Origin: Nemertoderma westbladi
Taxonomy: Eukaryota; Xenacoelomorpha; Nemertodermatida; Nemertodermatidae
Direction of reading: 5' to 3'
DNA length: 54,879 nt
Assembly (NCBI GenBank): GCA_032718475.1
Contig: JAUCBJ010008993.1
Coordinates: forward strand, 1-54,879
Part shown: positions 16,005 through 26,367 of the stretch, piece by piece
How positions within the stretch are numbered: the stretch's first letter is position 1
Layout of the letters: every line of letters starts with the position of its first letter
The notes under the pieces: model-generated
What the model was told of the DNA's origin: nothing
What the model saw: the letters and a program-made list of their open reading frames with translations, nothing else
Database searches by the model: none
Made by a program: the position numbers and the translations under genes

Positions 16005-16035
16005 ACTTTATTATCGCTTCTTGTTTCTCCAATAG
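16002..16035 (+). promoter_or_regulatory. Branch point, pyrimidine tract and 3' splice site
   Basis: CTGAC at 16002-16006 matches the metazoan branch-point consensus. It is followed by the pyrimidine-rich CTTCTTGTTTCTCC and by AATAG, whose AG is 16034-16035. The branch A lies about 30 nt before the AG. CTGAC sits exactly at the junction of the minisatellite and unique sequence. Splicing here is inferred from the open exon that follows. Confidence 0.6.
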
Positions 16036-16306
16036 TCCGGACGCACCCGGTTACCAAGTTAAATCCAATGTTGCCAATAATGGAGACGGACTGGGTATGG
16101 GTCTAGGCGGTGACTTGGGACAACTGAGAGGTAACGATTTGGAGATCGGAGAAGGCGTTGAAGATATGATTAATCGTGAGGAAGAAAGAAGTGGAGGTGG
16201 TGAGACTGGGATAATGGCAGCGGGGATAGCGCTAAACGCAATAACGGTGATACTCTTATTGGTGTTCCTAATACTTCGTGTTTGTGCTACGAAAAACAAA
16301 CGCTGA
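16036..16306 (+). CDS. Terminal exon of an unidentified single-pass membrane protein
   Basis: After the acceptor the frame (phase 2) reads PDAPGYQVKSNV..., a glycine-rich and acidic juxtamembrane stretch with EEERSGGGETG. A hydrophobic segment of about 24 residues follows (IMAAGIALNAITVILLLVFL and on to LRVCA), then a short basic tail TKNKR and the stop TGA at 16304-16306. This is the usual end of a type I membrane protein with a very short cytosolic tail. The first internal Met (16097) is not likely to be the real start, because the frame stays open back to the splice site. The earlier exons lie left of the window, beyond at least 16 kb of minisatellite. No domain in this exon identifies the family. 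Confidence 0.6.
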
Positions 16307-16366
16307 GACAATATGATTTTTAGTAAAATATCGCGGATTACTTGAAAAAGTATTAGTTACTTGTAG

Positions 16367-16372
16367 AATAAA
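16367..16372 (+). terminator. Polyadenylation signal AATAAA
   Basis: AATAAA, overlapping a second AATAAA copy, occurs about 60 nt after the stop codon of the membrane-anchor exon and is followed by a T-rich stretch. It is the likely 3' end of that transcript. Confidence 0.5.
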
Positions 16373-16378
16373 TAAATA

Positions 16379-17189
16379 TGTTTTTTTGAAGTGAGAAAAT
16401 GTGATAATTTTATATAAGATGGTATCTTTATGGAATACCTTACTCTTTGCGTTGTGATTAATAATTTTTTTACTTTTGACGATATGTAGAGCTTGAGTTG
16501 CAAAAACTACACATATAAAATGCCCGAAAGATTTTGAGAAATAGGGAGTATCTATCTAGCTGAGATATTGTTTTTTACATATCATTTTTGTTGAGTTCTC
16601 TTGGAAGCACGATACTTTGCAACAACTTACCACGTGTTCAATCGATGTGTCACTTATACTATTGGAGTTGTTGATCTTTTTAAGGTAATTCGTTCGAACT
16701 GACTTCAATCCTTTCCCAACGAATTCACACTTATTTCCGAATTTGCGAAATCCGGGACTCTCCCAGTAGTGTAGGACCTGGTGTTCCTCCTCTTTGCTTC
16801 AATTTATTTATCTGTATAAATATATAGTATATATAGTATATATGGTATATATATATATACATTAGTAGAATATTTTATGTGTTGCTGAAATTAATACAAA
16901 AGTTGTTGAAAACATTTGAATAATTAGATATAATCTCTATAATGTTTATCTATATTGTTTATATTTCATGATAAATTTTCTACAATAAATACAATGCACA
17001 CTACTATTCAAGCAGTTGTTAAAAAAATATAGTTCATAGAATGTAATGGAATGGGAGAATCTTTTAGGTTGATTATTCATTAAGGCAGGGAATACATGGG
17101 CGATGTTCCGCGGTTCCCATTTATCCATCAGCCAAGATGAAAGACTGGGTGCGGCTGGGCTAGGCTGCATTTATTGCTGTGTTGCTCCG
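16379..17189. other. AT-rich intergenic stretch
   Basis: No credible coding exon is visible. There is a TA-rich simple tract around 16820-16860. The 74-codon minus-strand open frame at 16946-17170 overlaps the body of the SINE-like element and is not thought to be a gene. Confidence 0.5.
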
Positions 17190-17255
17190 CCTACGGATGG
17201 AACCGGGACCTCCTGGATTGAAAGCCCACCGATGCCACCACTGGACCAAGCAGCC
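17190..17255 (-). mobile_element. tRNA-derived SINE head (candidate)
   Basis: Read on the minus strand from 17255, the sequence starts GGCTGCTTGGTCCAGTGG, with an RNA polymerase III A-box-like TGGTCCAGTGG (17238-17248). A B-box-like GGTTCCATCC follows at 17195-17204, at tRNA-like spacing. The stems do not fold as a good modern tRNA and no anticodon can be assigned, so a SINE head or tRNA relic is more likely than a functional tRNA. The body would extend leftward towards about 16950. Confidence 0.4.
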
Positions 17256-17892
17256 ACTTAAATTGAATGTTATATTGAAATATTTAGGCCTATTCTATAT
17301 ATTAACTTATATATTAACTATAATGTTACTTATAACTAACGTAAAATAAAAATAAAGATAAACCTATGAATAGGGGCCTACACCACCGGCTTAGATTTTC
17401 AGACCATAGGCAGTCAGTTTTGCTCGAGAAGATTTAACCTTTGAAGGCCATTTATATAGAAAGCCATTTTTGAATTATTATGAAATTACTTCTCGTCCGC
17501 CATTTTTCAACCAATTTTCTTTATTATTGGCTCATTTGAAAGGGTTTCGTTAATTTTTTTTTTTAAGTTATTTGATGGATTTTGATCAATATTTCCATTT
17601 TGTGTAATCACCCTAGATTATTTTTTAAGAAAGTAATAATTAATTAAATTAATTAAATAACTTCTAAAGGCTAATTACAAATTCTATAAGATAATTTTTG
17701 TAGATTCGATGATAGCGCTGAGTCAAAAAAACTTGTTTCAGGAAATTTGTACTAAGATTGTGATTAAGTAGTGGTTTTAGTGAATTCTGTAATTCCGCCG
17801 CCAGCCGCTACGGGGAGCTGAGGTAGGTATACTAACATCTAACCCTAATTGACAGCCATTTTAAATAGAGTTTAGGGGTGTTCCATCCTAAT
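17256..17892. other. Intergenic, AT-rich, no gene seen
   Basis: AT-rich sequence with short GC-richer patches (for example the CCGCCGCCAGCCGC stretch near 17800, followed by AGGTAGGT that could act as a donor). I could not support an exon here. Confidence 0.4.
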
Positions 17893-17914
17893 CCCCCCCC
17901 CCCCCCCCCCCCCC
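17893..17914. repeat. Poly(C) tract, 22 bp
   Basis: An uninterrupted run of 22 C on the + strand. On the minus strand it is a G run just downstream of the 3' end of the small gene at 17947-18666, following GGTGTGGTAG. It could serve as the G/U-rich downstream element for polyadenylation. Confidence 0.9.
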
Positions 17915-17946
17915 TACCACACCCAAATGGACTTTTTTTTTATTTA

Positions 17947-18090
17947 TCAACCAACCTCATCTATCTGCACTTTACAGTCTTTCTTTAGATCGTAAACCGT
18001 ACCAGATGTTATAGTAATCTTCTCTGCAAGATCTTTTACAATTTCCTTTAAATACCGCTGATGGAAGGCATCAAAACTTTTTGGCGGAAC
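17947..18090 (-). CDS. Terminal exon of a small unidentified gene
   Basis: On the minus strand an acceptor (TTTTTACTTATATCTTAAAG) ends at 18091. It is followed by 47 codons without a stop, beginning VPPKSFDAFHQRYLKEIV and ending KKDCKVQIDEVG, then TGA at 17949-17947. AATAAA overlaps the bases just after the stop, followed by an A run and a GTGTGG/poly(G) stretch, a compact polyadenylation site. The composition is helical and charged, and unlike the AT-rich surroundings. I do not recognise the family. The likely partner exon is 18556-18666. Confidence 0.5.
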   Translation of the reverse strand, partial: VPPKSFDAFHQRYLKEIVKDLAEKITITSGTVYDLKKDCKVQIDEVG

Positions 18091-18137
18091 CTTTAAGATA
18101 TAAGTAAAAATACAGAATACCCAAGGGACTCTAATTC

Positions 18138-18512
18138 CTCATCCGTTCCAAATGGGACTTTATTTCCTCATTGGCTCCATAAGGTACGTAAGCACCTCAC
18201 ACGTTCCTTAATGAACTTAAGGTCTTCATCCATTGCATAATATACTGTAACTCAGTACCATACCAGTTCTACTTCAATACTCGTTCCATAAGTTGCTTAA
18301 TTTCTTTACCCATCCCATAAGGTACTATAGATATCACCCGTTCCATTGGGCAGGCCTACTTAAAGTTCAATACCAGTTGCATAACATAACGTAATTAAGT
18401 TACTCTCTACTTGCACAAAGTACTTAAATTCCTCAACTATTCCACAAGATACATAATTTCCTATCCCATCCCGAAAGTTTACTTAAGATACTCACCCGTT
18501 CCATAAGGTATA
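18138..18512. repeat. Degenerate tandem repeat built on CCGTTCCATAAGGTA
   Basis: Variants of CCGTTCCATAAGG recur irregularly, roughly every 30-60 bp (near 18142, 18172, 18204, 18281, 18322, 18347, 18441 and 18499), usually with ACTTAA or TTCCTCA between them. The copies are strongly diverged. The repeat fills most of the inferred intron of the small minus-strand gene. Confidence 0.5.
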
Positions 18513-18555
18513 TGTGTTTCTCCGGTTTCTCCAAACTAATCTTTGGTTGGGACAC

Positions 18556-18666
18556 CTTACAAAGGGCGTTAGTTGTCGGGCAACTCGAATCGTCGGCGAT
18601 GAACGATAGCCTCCGTTGTCGTACCAGAGATTGGGAGCGAACATAAGAAAGAACTTCATTATCCAT
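18556..18666 (-). CDS. Probable first exon of the small minus-strand gene
   Basis: From an ATG at 18666 (context GATATGG) the minus strand reads MDNEVLSYVRSQSLVRQRR and continues to ...TTNALCK. Two donors are possible. A strong GTAAGG at 18560 would leave phase 1. A weaker GTGTCC at 18555 leaves phase 0, which fits the phase-0 terminal exon at 18090. With the latter, the product would be about 84 residues. The phase conflict means an unseen intermediate exon cannot be excluded. The link between the two exons is inference from orientation, phase and spacing only. Confidence 0.4.
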
Positions 18667-18849
18667 ATCTAACTTAGAGAACTACTCTCAGAGTTTATGT
18701 TGAATAGTCAATATAAATCACTTATTGAAATCACTTTTCTACTAACGATAATATAGTGAGGTATTGCACAAGGAAGTGAGCAATGTGTGATGTCATATCA
18801 GATATGTACTGTATGATTAACATTTTTAATAGGAATGGCCCACTGAAAT

Positions 18850-19670
18850 CACCCACCCCACCTGAAGGAGGCTATTTCCTACATTCCAGCCAGGGCCATT
18901 CGGGTCTTTAATGCACCAAACTGTATAGGAAAGGTCCCTCCCGCTGTCTCTCCCCTCTTTTGTGGACCTCTCTCCTTCCTTGTAAGAATAAGGATGGTGA
19001 GCTGCATCCTATTGCTGTTAGTGAGACCCTCTGTAGGCTGACCTCCAAGACCATCATCCACTGCGAATCCAGCAGCCGCGAACTTCCTGCCCCACCCCTC
19101 CAGGTTGACCACTTTCAGAACTCCTCTACCCTCTACCCTATTGAGAACATCTCTATCTTGGGCGATAGCAGGCGGACCCTGTTTGTTGATTTCAACAATG
19201 ATTATTTCAACAAGGTTTGAAGAAATAAGGAAAAGGTCCCTGGCATATCTGCCTAGACGGACGCTTGTTAAGGGCAACAGCCATATTCTCAGCTGCTGTG
19301 AGGTTCAGCAGGGTGACCCACTTGGCACTTTGGGGTTTGCCATCACCCTACCCTACACCCATTGGTAGAACTGATCAGGGTGATAATCCCCAACGTGGTC
19401 ATTTGGATGATGTTCCCCTCCTTGGTTCCCCAAGCTTGACACTAGTCTCCGCTTTGCAGGACATTGCTTTCGCCGTGAGGACCAACCAGCAACCAGTGCA
19501 TAATCTAGTACTTTGGCACCCTCATGGAGTGAATAAGCTTGGTGGACAGCCCATGACTTTCTTGCGACGCATCTTAAAAGGACACAGGGCACTGGATGCG
19601 GATGATCTAGCAAATGTCATGGGTGATAGGGAGTTGTGGCGGCGCAATTTTGTCGACACGCCGGCATAGC
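18850..19670 (+). pseudogene. Decayed LINE reverse transcriptase
   Basis: Pieces of one non-LTR reverse transcriptase appear in order but in different frames. They are KNKDGELHPIAVSETLCRLT (family pattern KKDGGxRPIAVGETLRRL) near 18980-19045, LFVDFNNDYFNKV near 19180-19220 (the motif with the first catalytic Asp), VQQGDPLGTLGF near 19300-19340 (GVQQGDPLGPLLF), and HLDDVPLLGSPS near 19400-19435 (YLDDG-type catalytic box). A possible tail (MGDRELWRRNF) follows near 19620-19650. At least two frameshifts and several stops break it, so it cannot make a polymerase. No 5' end, endonuclease domain or poly(A) tail was found. An open but unrecognised stretch continues to about 20060. Confidence 0.75.
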
Positions 19671-20066
19671 ATTCTTAAAAATGCAGCTGAAATGCAGCAT
19701 GTCGATCCTAGTAGTAGCTCGTCTCTCAGACTTGCAGGACTCAGATGGGGAGACCGCCGTTCTCAATTCTCCGCATGTCTATACCACCCCAGGGTTGTAT
19801 TTTGCCCCGGGGGCACTTTTGTCCGACCTGGTTGGAGGTCCCCTCTCCCACTCCTTCGACCTCCATGGGAAGCTTGGGGGTTACCCAATGCTACTACCGA
19901 CGCGTCAGTTGATTATGTTGCATTTGATTTCCAGGTGGCGTCTTGTATCCCACATCAAATCCCACCACCACGAGAATCCCCATCCTCAACCCGCTATCAC
20001 CTCCGGTTCACTGTATTGTATTATATTTAAATCAGATCGCATGGGATTGTTAAGCCGTATACTCTA

Positions 20067-21983
20067 AATAAATGTGAGCTGTGCGGATATGTTTGTATAG
20101 CAATTTCCTTTTACAATAATTAAAAATATGCCAGTAGTTTATCCTTAAAAAATACCTGCCTGCGAATAAGTCGAAATGAGAGAAAATTTTAACTTTCAGG
20201 TATGACCGGTATTTCTCAGGAATTCGGAGACAAATTGTATATTTCCCCTTACTCCTTACTTAGCCCTTAGCTGTAGGCCTATTCGGTAATTGATACTATA
20301 CTGGCTGGTGTCTGCAGTGCAGTGGTTTCTCAGTCAAACTGAAACGTTTGGTAACCTTATTTTATTCGAATATCCCCCTAACCCTGCCTGCCTGTAACAA
20401 CCAGTCTTCCACTACCGGTATCAGAGCCAACAACAGTAATATCTATTGTCTAATTCTGTAATTGGTTAGAGATCCTCCACGTCACTTCACTATCCTGTAT
20501 TATGCAGTTCTTTCATTGATTACTGGATTATGTCTCTGTATTGTTAATTTTATTTATTATTCGTGAACCGGGTAGATACACCACACGGCACACGCTTCCC
20601 CCTTCAGCCCTTTCTGCCTTTTATCAATTATACGCCTAACCAGAAGCCAGACAACATGGGCCGTGCCGTAGCGCGTAGCGTAAGGACGTAACCCGACTAA
20701 CGGAATGTTCTTGTGCTGTTGTGTGTCGAGTATCGGAAGAAAGAAATAAATATGTTAAATGTCGTCACACAGGCCTATCTGATTATTGACATAACATAGC
20801 AGCATATAGTCAGATAGTACAGTAGTACCGCTACCCGTACTGTAGTACATACAGACATAAGCAGATTTTCTGCAGAAGGAAGAGCTATGCCTGTATGCCA
20901 CCGGTATACAGGTATATGTCTGTATGTCAGTACCGTGATATGTTTGTTTCGTGAATCATTTGTTTTGAAGTTCAGAAGTTTGAAATGAATTTCACATTTT
21001 TCAGCAAACATATTAGCGTATAACTGTGTATAATAGGCGAACAGGCTTACTATTGCACCATTCAGCCATTTACTGTAATACAATACAGTAATCAGGTAAT
21101 ATAACCTAATATTCATATTCAATCCTATATGAGGATGTGGATATAGGCATATCCCTTATGTAAGAGGGGCTTATGTAAGATATATTTTTAATACCTAATA
21201 CAGTACTAATTAATAGTTTTTATTTTAATGTTATGCAAGAAATATTTGTTCACGATTATTAAAAGAATGATATCCTGCATTAGGGTACTGAATAAATTGT
21301 ATAGGCCTAATATATTTCAGTCCGTGGCCCGTGGCCCTAATTTTTTATTATTTTATGCTAGAAATGTAAATATTCATAGGCCTACACTATTGTTATTTTA
21401 TTTGATACTTTTGTAGCTTCACGGTTTAATTATTACTTTATTCAAGAATTATATTTTTTAAAGTGGACGTGGAACGGCTCTAACCTATAAATCACATCTG
21501 ATTTTTAATATTATTAAGCACCAAATTTTTTATTACCTTGGTAGTTTATGCAAGAAATGTAAATACATATTTTATTGTCTATTTATCTGTTTATGTAAAC
21601 GTAATCTCAATCTCATATTGTAAATATTGTACTTTTATATCTGGAACAAGCAACGGGGAACAAGTCGGAAACAATGTTCGCCTTAAGATAAGAGGCTATC
21701 CCCCCCGGTGCGCAATGTATGTCATCTTTGTTTGTGTTATTTAATTGTGTTATTTTATTGTTCATTTTAATTTTAATGTTAAACTTTGAGCACCATTAAA
21801 CCAATACCAAATACTGATGTAGGTTAATCAGTCTACAGTCTATAATCATTCATTACCGGTATCCGGTACGGTATTTTTCGTTTTTTTTTTTATTCTTCCT
21901 GTCAGGCTTCAGCTCAGCCTGTGTCTGCTGCAATGCAGTTGCAATAGCTGAATAGGTAGGTGTGTAGGTACCGTTAACCTAAT
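20067..21983. other. Intergenic region, no supported gene
   Basis: AT-rich DNA with scattered TACCGGTA and AGGCCTA words. Several 60-115-codon open frames occur on both strands (for example minus 20775-21122), but they have AT-driven composition and no recognisable motif. A somewhat GC-richer patch at 20580-20710 could be regulatory. The last ~150 bp would contain the promoter or 5' leader intron of the glucosidase gene. Confidence 0.4.
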
Positions 21984-22004
21984 TTGAATTTACTTCAATT
22001 GTCA

Positions 22005-22024
22005 ATTGCTTTTTCTTCATCCAG
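22005..22024 (+). promoter_or_regulatory. Probable 3' splice site in the 5' leader of the glucosidase gene
   Basis: Pyrimidine-rich TTGCTTTTTCTTCATCCAG ends 14 nt before the chosen ATG. It makes a good acceptor and suggests a 5'UTR intron. It also argues against the in-frame upstream ATG at 21984, which would then lie in that intron. Confidence 0.45.
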
Positions 22025-22037
22025 GCCACAGGCCATC

Positions 22038-24977
22038 ATGGTTATTATGATTCCGCGATTCTCATTTATCGTTTTCTCTTCATTCTTAATTTGCTCGCCA
22101 CTTTTCGCCGTCGACAAATCAAACTTTAAAACCTGCGAACAAAGTGGTTTCTGTAAACGGCATCGTGCTATCCCGCCCAACGAATCACCCTACGTCGCTC
22201 ACATAGACAACGCAGTGGTTACCCGATACGGTTTCTACGTTCCGCTAGAGAACAAAGTGAGTAACATTGTGCTAAACCTAACCGTTACAGGACTGGAGGG
22301 GCCCGCGTTCAGAGTTCGGATAGACGAGTTTATGCCGTTACGGCCTCGATACGAACCCGAAGATGTTCTTGTTCGCGATCCTATTAAACGTCGAACTGAG
22401 TTCGAGAAGAATTCCCCGACTCGCGCGACGCTTACTATGAACCGGTACAAGGTGATTCTATACGGGGATCCTTTCTCGCTGTCAATTCTGGAGGCCAACG
22501 AGGCTGTTATGACGATAAACTCCCGAGGTTTATTTAAGTTCGAGCATTCGCGAGTACGAGGGGCGTCTAGGACGGTCTCCGAATCGGAGACCTCTAGTGG
22601 GGGAGCGGTGCAATGGTTAAAGGATAAAATATATGGGAGTGAGAAAGAGGGAGACGAGGGGAGCGAGGTGGGAGAAGGGAGCGAAGTAGTAGAGGAGGAG
22701 GTGGGAACACCGGAGGTTGTAGATGAGGTTAATGAAACTCCTACAGACACAGTAGAAGAGCCTGACCAATGGGAGGAGACCTTTAAGTCTCACACAGACT
22801 CCAAACCGAACGGGCCGACTTCCGTTGGGCTGGACGTCAACTTTATGGGTTTCCGAAACGTCTACGGAATCCCGGAGCACGCCGATTCACTGTCGCTACG
22901 GACAACCACCGGCGGCGACCCCTACCGACTCTACAACCTCGACGTGTTTGAGTACGAGGTTAACAACCCGATGGCCTTGTACGGCTCCATCCCGTTTATG
23001 ATCGGCCACAGCGTGCGGCACAGTCTCGGCCTGTTCTGGCTGAACGCGGCCGAGACTTGGGTCGACATCGAACGCTCCGAGGATTCCGCCTCCATCCTGT
23101 CCCGGGTGGCCAGCGCGGTAACGGGTTCGACCCCGGGGGGCGCTGGCGTCCCTTCAGTAGCGACCCATTGGTTCAGCGAGTCAGGGATTATCGACATGTT
23201 CGTACTGCTGGGCCCGCAACCTCGCCAGGTGTTCCGGCAGTACGCGGTGCTCACCGGAACCGCACCGGTGCCGCCGCTGTTTGCCATCGCCTACCACCAG
23301 TGCCGGTGGAACTACATCGACCAGACGGACGTCGCGGAAGTCAACGAGAACTTCGACGTTCACGACATCCCGTGCGACGTGATCTGGTTGGACATCGACC
23401 ACACGGACGGACGGCGCTACTTAACCTGGGATTCCCGGAAGTTTCCGGAGCCGGAAGCGATGATCGCGAACGTGTCGCGTTGCGGACGCCGGATGGTGAC
23501 CCTGGTGGACCCGCACATAAAGAAGGACTCCGGGTACAAAGTCTACCAAGAGTCGTCGGCGCAGAACGGGTTCCTCGTGCGGAACAAGGACGGAACGCCG
23601 TACGAGAACTGGTGCTGGCCCGGAACCTCCATCTGGTTGGACTACATCAACCCAGCGGTGCGTCAATGGTGGGCCTCCTTGTTCTCCACTAATTACTATA
23701 AAGGTTCAACTCTGGATTTATTTACTTGGAACGATATGAATGAACCGAGCGTGTTTAACGGGCCGGAAGTGACCATGCACAAGGACGCGGTGCACCACGG
23801 GGGTTGGGAACACCGGGACGTTCACAACCTGTATGGAATGGCGATGCAGCGGGCCACGGCGGAGGGGCTGGTGCAACGGAGCGGCGGGAAGCTGCGACCC
23901 TTCGTACTGAGTCGCGCCTTCTACGCGGGCAGCCAGCGGTACGGGGCCGTGTGGACGGGGGACAACTCGGCCACCTGGGAGCACCTCGCGCTCACAGGGC
24001 CCATGCTGCTCGCGATCGGGGTCGCGGGAGTGCCGCTGGCCGGCGCCGACGTCGGGGGGTTCTTCGGCAACCCCGAGGAGGAGCTGCTGGTCCGCTGGTA
24101 CCAGGCCGCCGCCTACCAGCCCTTCTTCCGGGCCCACGCGCACCACGACACGCGGCGTCGGGAGCCCTGGACGCTGCGAGAGGCGGCCAATAGGGAGCGA
24201 GTCCGCGCCGCTATACGGGCGCGCTACGCCCTGCTGCCCTACTGGTACACGACGTTCTACCGGAACCACGCGAGCGGGGACCTAGTGATGCGCCCCCTAT
24301 GGGCCGAGTTCCCCGACGATTCGAAGACCTTCGATATGGACCGCGCCTGGATGGTGGGGCCCGCCTTGCTGGTTCAACCAGTAGTCGCTAAGGGCGTCAC
24401 GCAGGTCTCCGTCTACCTCCCCGGTGTCCATAAAACTATTTGGTACGACGCCGCGAACTGGATTAGTTACACCTCCCCGACGACGGTTGTTTACCCTGTC
24501 ACTATGGATACCGTTCCGTTGTTTATTAAGGGAGGAACGATTGTTCCGAGTCGCGAGCGCGTGCGGCGTTCCTCCGCGTTGGGGCTCGAGGATCCGTTCA
24601 CGTTGTTGGTCGCGTTGAACGCGGCTGGGTTCGCCGTGGGGGAGGTCTACATGGACGACGGACGCACGACGGCCAACGTGGTGGACGATCGCTACTCGTT
24701 GCGTAGTCTGCGGTTCGGTGCGGGCGCGTTGCGGTGCGTGTCCGGGGACGGGGGGCGGGGCGTGGGCGAGTTCGGGGCCCCCGTAGAGCGGGTCGTCATC
24801 CTGGGAGTGGGCGCGGCTCCCAGGGGAGTCACCGTGTCCCTGTTGGGAGCCGACGGGGCCGCCAAGCCGTCCAGCTCCCAGCTGGAGTTCGAGTACTTGG
24901 GAGGGACTAAGGCGGTGATCGTGAGGAAGCCTTGGGTGTCTATTGGGGCCGACTGGGAGCTGCGGTTAGTCTCGTAG
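22038..24977 (+). CDS. GANAB: Glucosidase II alpha subunit (neutral alpha-glucosidase AB)
   Basis: A GH31 alpha-glucosidase of the ER lumen. With its beta subunit it removes the two inner alpha-1,3-glucoses from N-glycans and so controls calnexin/calreticulin cycling. From the ATG at 22038 (context CCATCATGG) the product is 979 residues, close to the family's ~940-970. Residues 1-24 form a signal peptide (hydrophobic FSFIVFSSFLI...). Next come the N-terminal beta domain, an acidic low-complexity linker (about 180-255), WEETF and GPTSVGLD, then the (beta/alpha)8 barrel with WNDMNEPSVFNGPE (nucleophile Asp566) and VWTGDN (acid/base Asp642). GADVGGFF and WYQAAAYQPFFRAHAHHDT follow, and the C-terminal beta domains. 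It is uninterrupted by introns or frameshifts. The middle and 3' thirds are far richer in G+C than the flanks. An upstream in-frame ATG (21984) would add 18 residues before the signal and is less likely. Confidence 0.95.
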   Translation: MVIMIPRFSFIVFSSFLICSPLFAVDKSNFKTCEQSGFCKRHRAIPPNESPYVAHIDNAVVTRYGFYVPLENKVSNIVLNLTVTGLEGPAFRVRIDEFMPLRPRYEPEDVLVRDPIKRRTEFEKNSPTRATLTMNRYKVILYGDPFSLSILEANEAVMTINSRGLFKFEHSRVRGASRTVSESETSSGGAVQWLKDKIYGSEKEGDEGSEVGEGSEVVEEEVGTPEVVDEVNETPTDTVEEPDQWEETFKSHTDSKPNGPTSVGLDVNFMGFRNVYGIPEHADSLSLRTTTGGDPYRLYNLDVFEYEVNNPMALYGSIPFMIGHSVRHSLGLFWLNAAETWVDIERSEDSASILSRVASAVTGSTPGGAGVPSVATHWFSESGIIDMFVLLGPQPRQVFRQYAVLTGTAPVPPLFAIAYHQCRWNYIDQTDVAEVNENFDVHDIPCDVIWLDIDHTDGRRYLTWDSRKFPEPEAMIANVSRCGRRMVTLVDPHIKKDSGYKVYQESSAQNGFLVRNKDGTPYENWCWPGTSIWLDYINPAVRQWWASLFSTNYYKGSTLDLFTWNDMNEPSVFNGPEVTMHKDAVHHGGWEHRDVHNLYGMAMQRATAEGLVQRSGGKLRPFVLSRAFYAGSQRYGAVWTGDNSATWEHLALTGPMLLAIGVAGVPLAGADVGGFFGNPEEELLVRWYQAAAYQPFFRAHAHHDTRRREPWTLREAANRERVRAAIRARYALLPYWYTTFYRNHASGDLVMRPLWAEFPDDSKTFDMDRAWMVGPALLVQPVVAKGVTQVSVYLPGVHKTIWYDAANWISYTSPTTVVYPVTMDTVPLFIKGGTIVPSRERVRRSSALGLEDPFTLLVALNAAGFAVGEVYMDDGRTTANVVDDRYSLRSLRFGAGALRCVSGDGGRGVGEFGAPVERVVILGVGAAPRGVTVSLLGADGAAKPSSSQLEFEYLGGTKAVIVRKPWVSIGADWELRLVS

Positions 24978-25271
24978 ACAGACAGTCTACAGCCGCCGTC
25001 TCTCTCAATGACTTACCCTTATATGCAGTAATTTCCAGCAGAATATTTTGGTACTTGACGTTCCGGTTTAATGATGATTACAATTTTTAGATTCACAAAT
25101 TAATGCTATTATAGACTGGAATTTATCTGCCCCATCCCCGTCGTGGCGTTGTTAACTTATTTTTCTTGGAACTCGAATTGGTTTGTTTGTTTATTTTACT
25201 CAACTAATGCAGTGATTCCGCTCTACCCTTTTCTATATTTAGCGAAAGCAATTAAGAATTTATTATAAAGT

Positions 25272-25297
25272 TCAGCTTACAATTTATTGTAAGCTGA
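25272..25297 (+). other. Perfect inverted repeat in the glucosidase 3'UTR
   Basis: TCAGCTTACAAT and its exact complement ATTGTAAGCTGA are separated by TT, forming a 12-bp stem. It lies about 300 nt after the stop codon and 15 nt before an AATAAA. It could be an RNA hairpin near the cleavage site or simply a small palindrome; no function is shown. Confidence 0.8.
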
Positions 25298-25311
25298 TTA
25301 TTATATTTTTT

Positions 25312-25317
25312 AATAAA
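25312..25317 (+). terminator. Polyadenylation signal, probable 3' end of GANAB
   Basis: TAATAAATA lies 335 nt after the stop codon. A second AATAAA at 25421-25426 could be an alternative site. Confidence 0.5.
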
Positions 25318-25429
25318 TATTTTATCGTTATGGTGGTGTTATAAAACTGCTGAACCAGTTTCTCTCCAACTTTTTGGGTTGTGCTTGTGCAGTTTCCTAT
25401 CATATTCTAGTCGATTTTTCAATAAAAAT

Positions 25430-25883
25430 ATTTCGTTAAAAAAGTAAGTCTCACAAAACAGTTATCGGATTAGGAATCCTCGCTACGCCATATCCCGATC
25501 TGTACCAACATATCACCTCAATTACAAATAATTTATGCGGTGTAACTGATCCATTTTCGACGGAGACACCTTTTTCCGACGCTTGTAGCTAAAAATTGCA
25601 AGTGAACATGGCAGTGAATTCTGTGACCAATCTATATTTGTATCAGATTGTTTGCTATCTCATTAAGATTTGTATAAAAATTAGATGGGGCGGGGGGGGG
25701 GGGGGTCGCTGAATTAGCACTTCTGGGACATAGTGGAGTTTATTGTTAAACATCCTGAGCAAGATCTATGCGAGAATGCTTAAGCTACTACCTCTATAGC
25801 CATCTGTATCATCTCTGGTAGTGTTATGTTACCAAGTCCCTTTACCTTTAATCGTCCTTATCTTCCGATTACAATATTATATA
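25430..25883. other. Intergenic, contains a poly(G) tract
   Basis: No gene seen. A run of 14 G occupies 25692-25705, preceded by GGGGC. Confidence 0.6.
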
Positions 25884-26033
25884 ATTTACAATCCGTTGGA
25901 ATGTCACACTTTGATTTACAATCCGTTGAAATGTCTCACTTTGATTTACAATCCGTTGGAATGTCACACTTTGATTTACAATCCGTTGAAATGTCTCACT
26001 TTGATTTACAATCCGTTGGAATGTCTCACTGCT
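25884..26033. repeat. Tandem repeat, 30 bp x 5, alternating two variants
   Basis: The unit ATTTACAATCCGTTGGAATG plus TCACACTTTG is repeated five times. Units with GGAATGTCACAC alternate with units with GAAATGTCTCAC, giving a 60-bp dimer period. Because 30 is divisible by 3, open frames run through it on the + strand, but they are repeat artefacts. Confidence 0.9.
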
Positions 26034-26359
26034 ATGGTTTATATGTCGGTGTCGTATAGGTTCAAGTCGTTCAGTCTTTGCGGCAAAAAGTTCAATTCTT
26101 TATATACCGGTAATGCATTTCCCCAATCTACGGTGAATTGTGCTTATCAACTAACTATAATCTATTAATGATCTACTGATATTATCTGAATGATTTTTTT
26201 ATTCATAAAGGTTTGTTTCACACAACATAGAGATGAGAACATATAGATATCATTTATGATTTATTTGAGAACATTTTACAAAAATTGAAACAGTATTTTA
26301 GAACAAATGAGGTATTGAAGTACCTCGGAGATTACAGTAGAAAGTATACAGTTACCGGT
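26034..26359. other. Intergenic, nothing recognised
   Basis: AT-rich sequence between the 30-bp repeat and the first MITE; no gene or structured element seen. Confidence 0.4.
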
Positions 26360-26367
26360 CGCAGTAC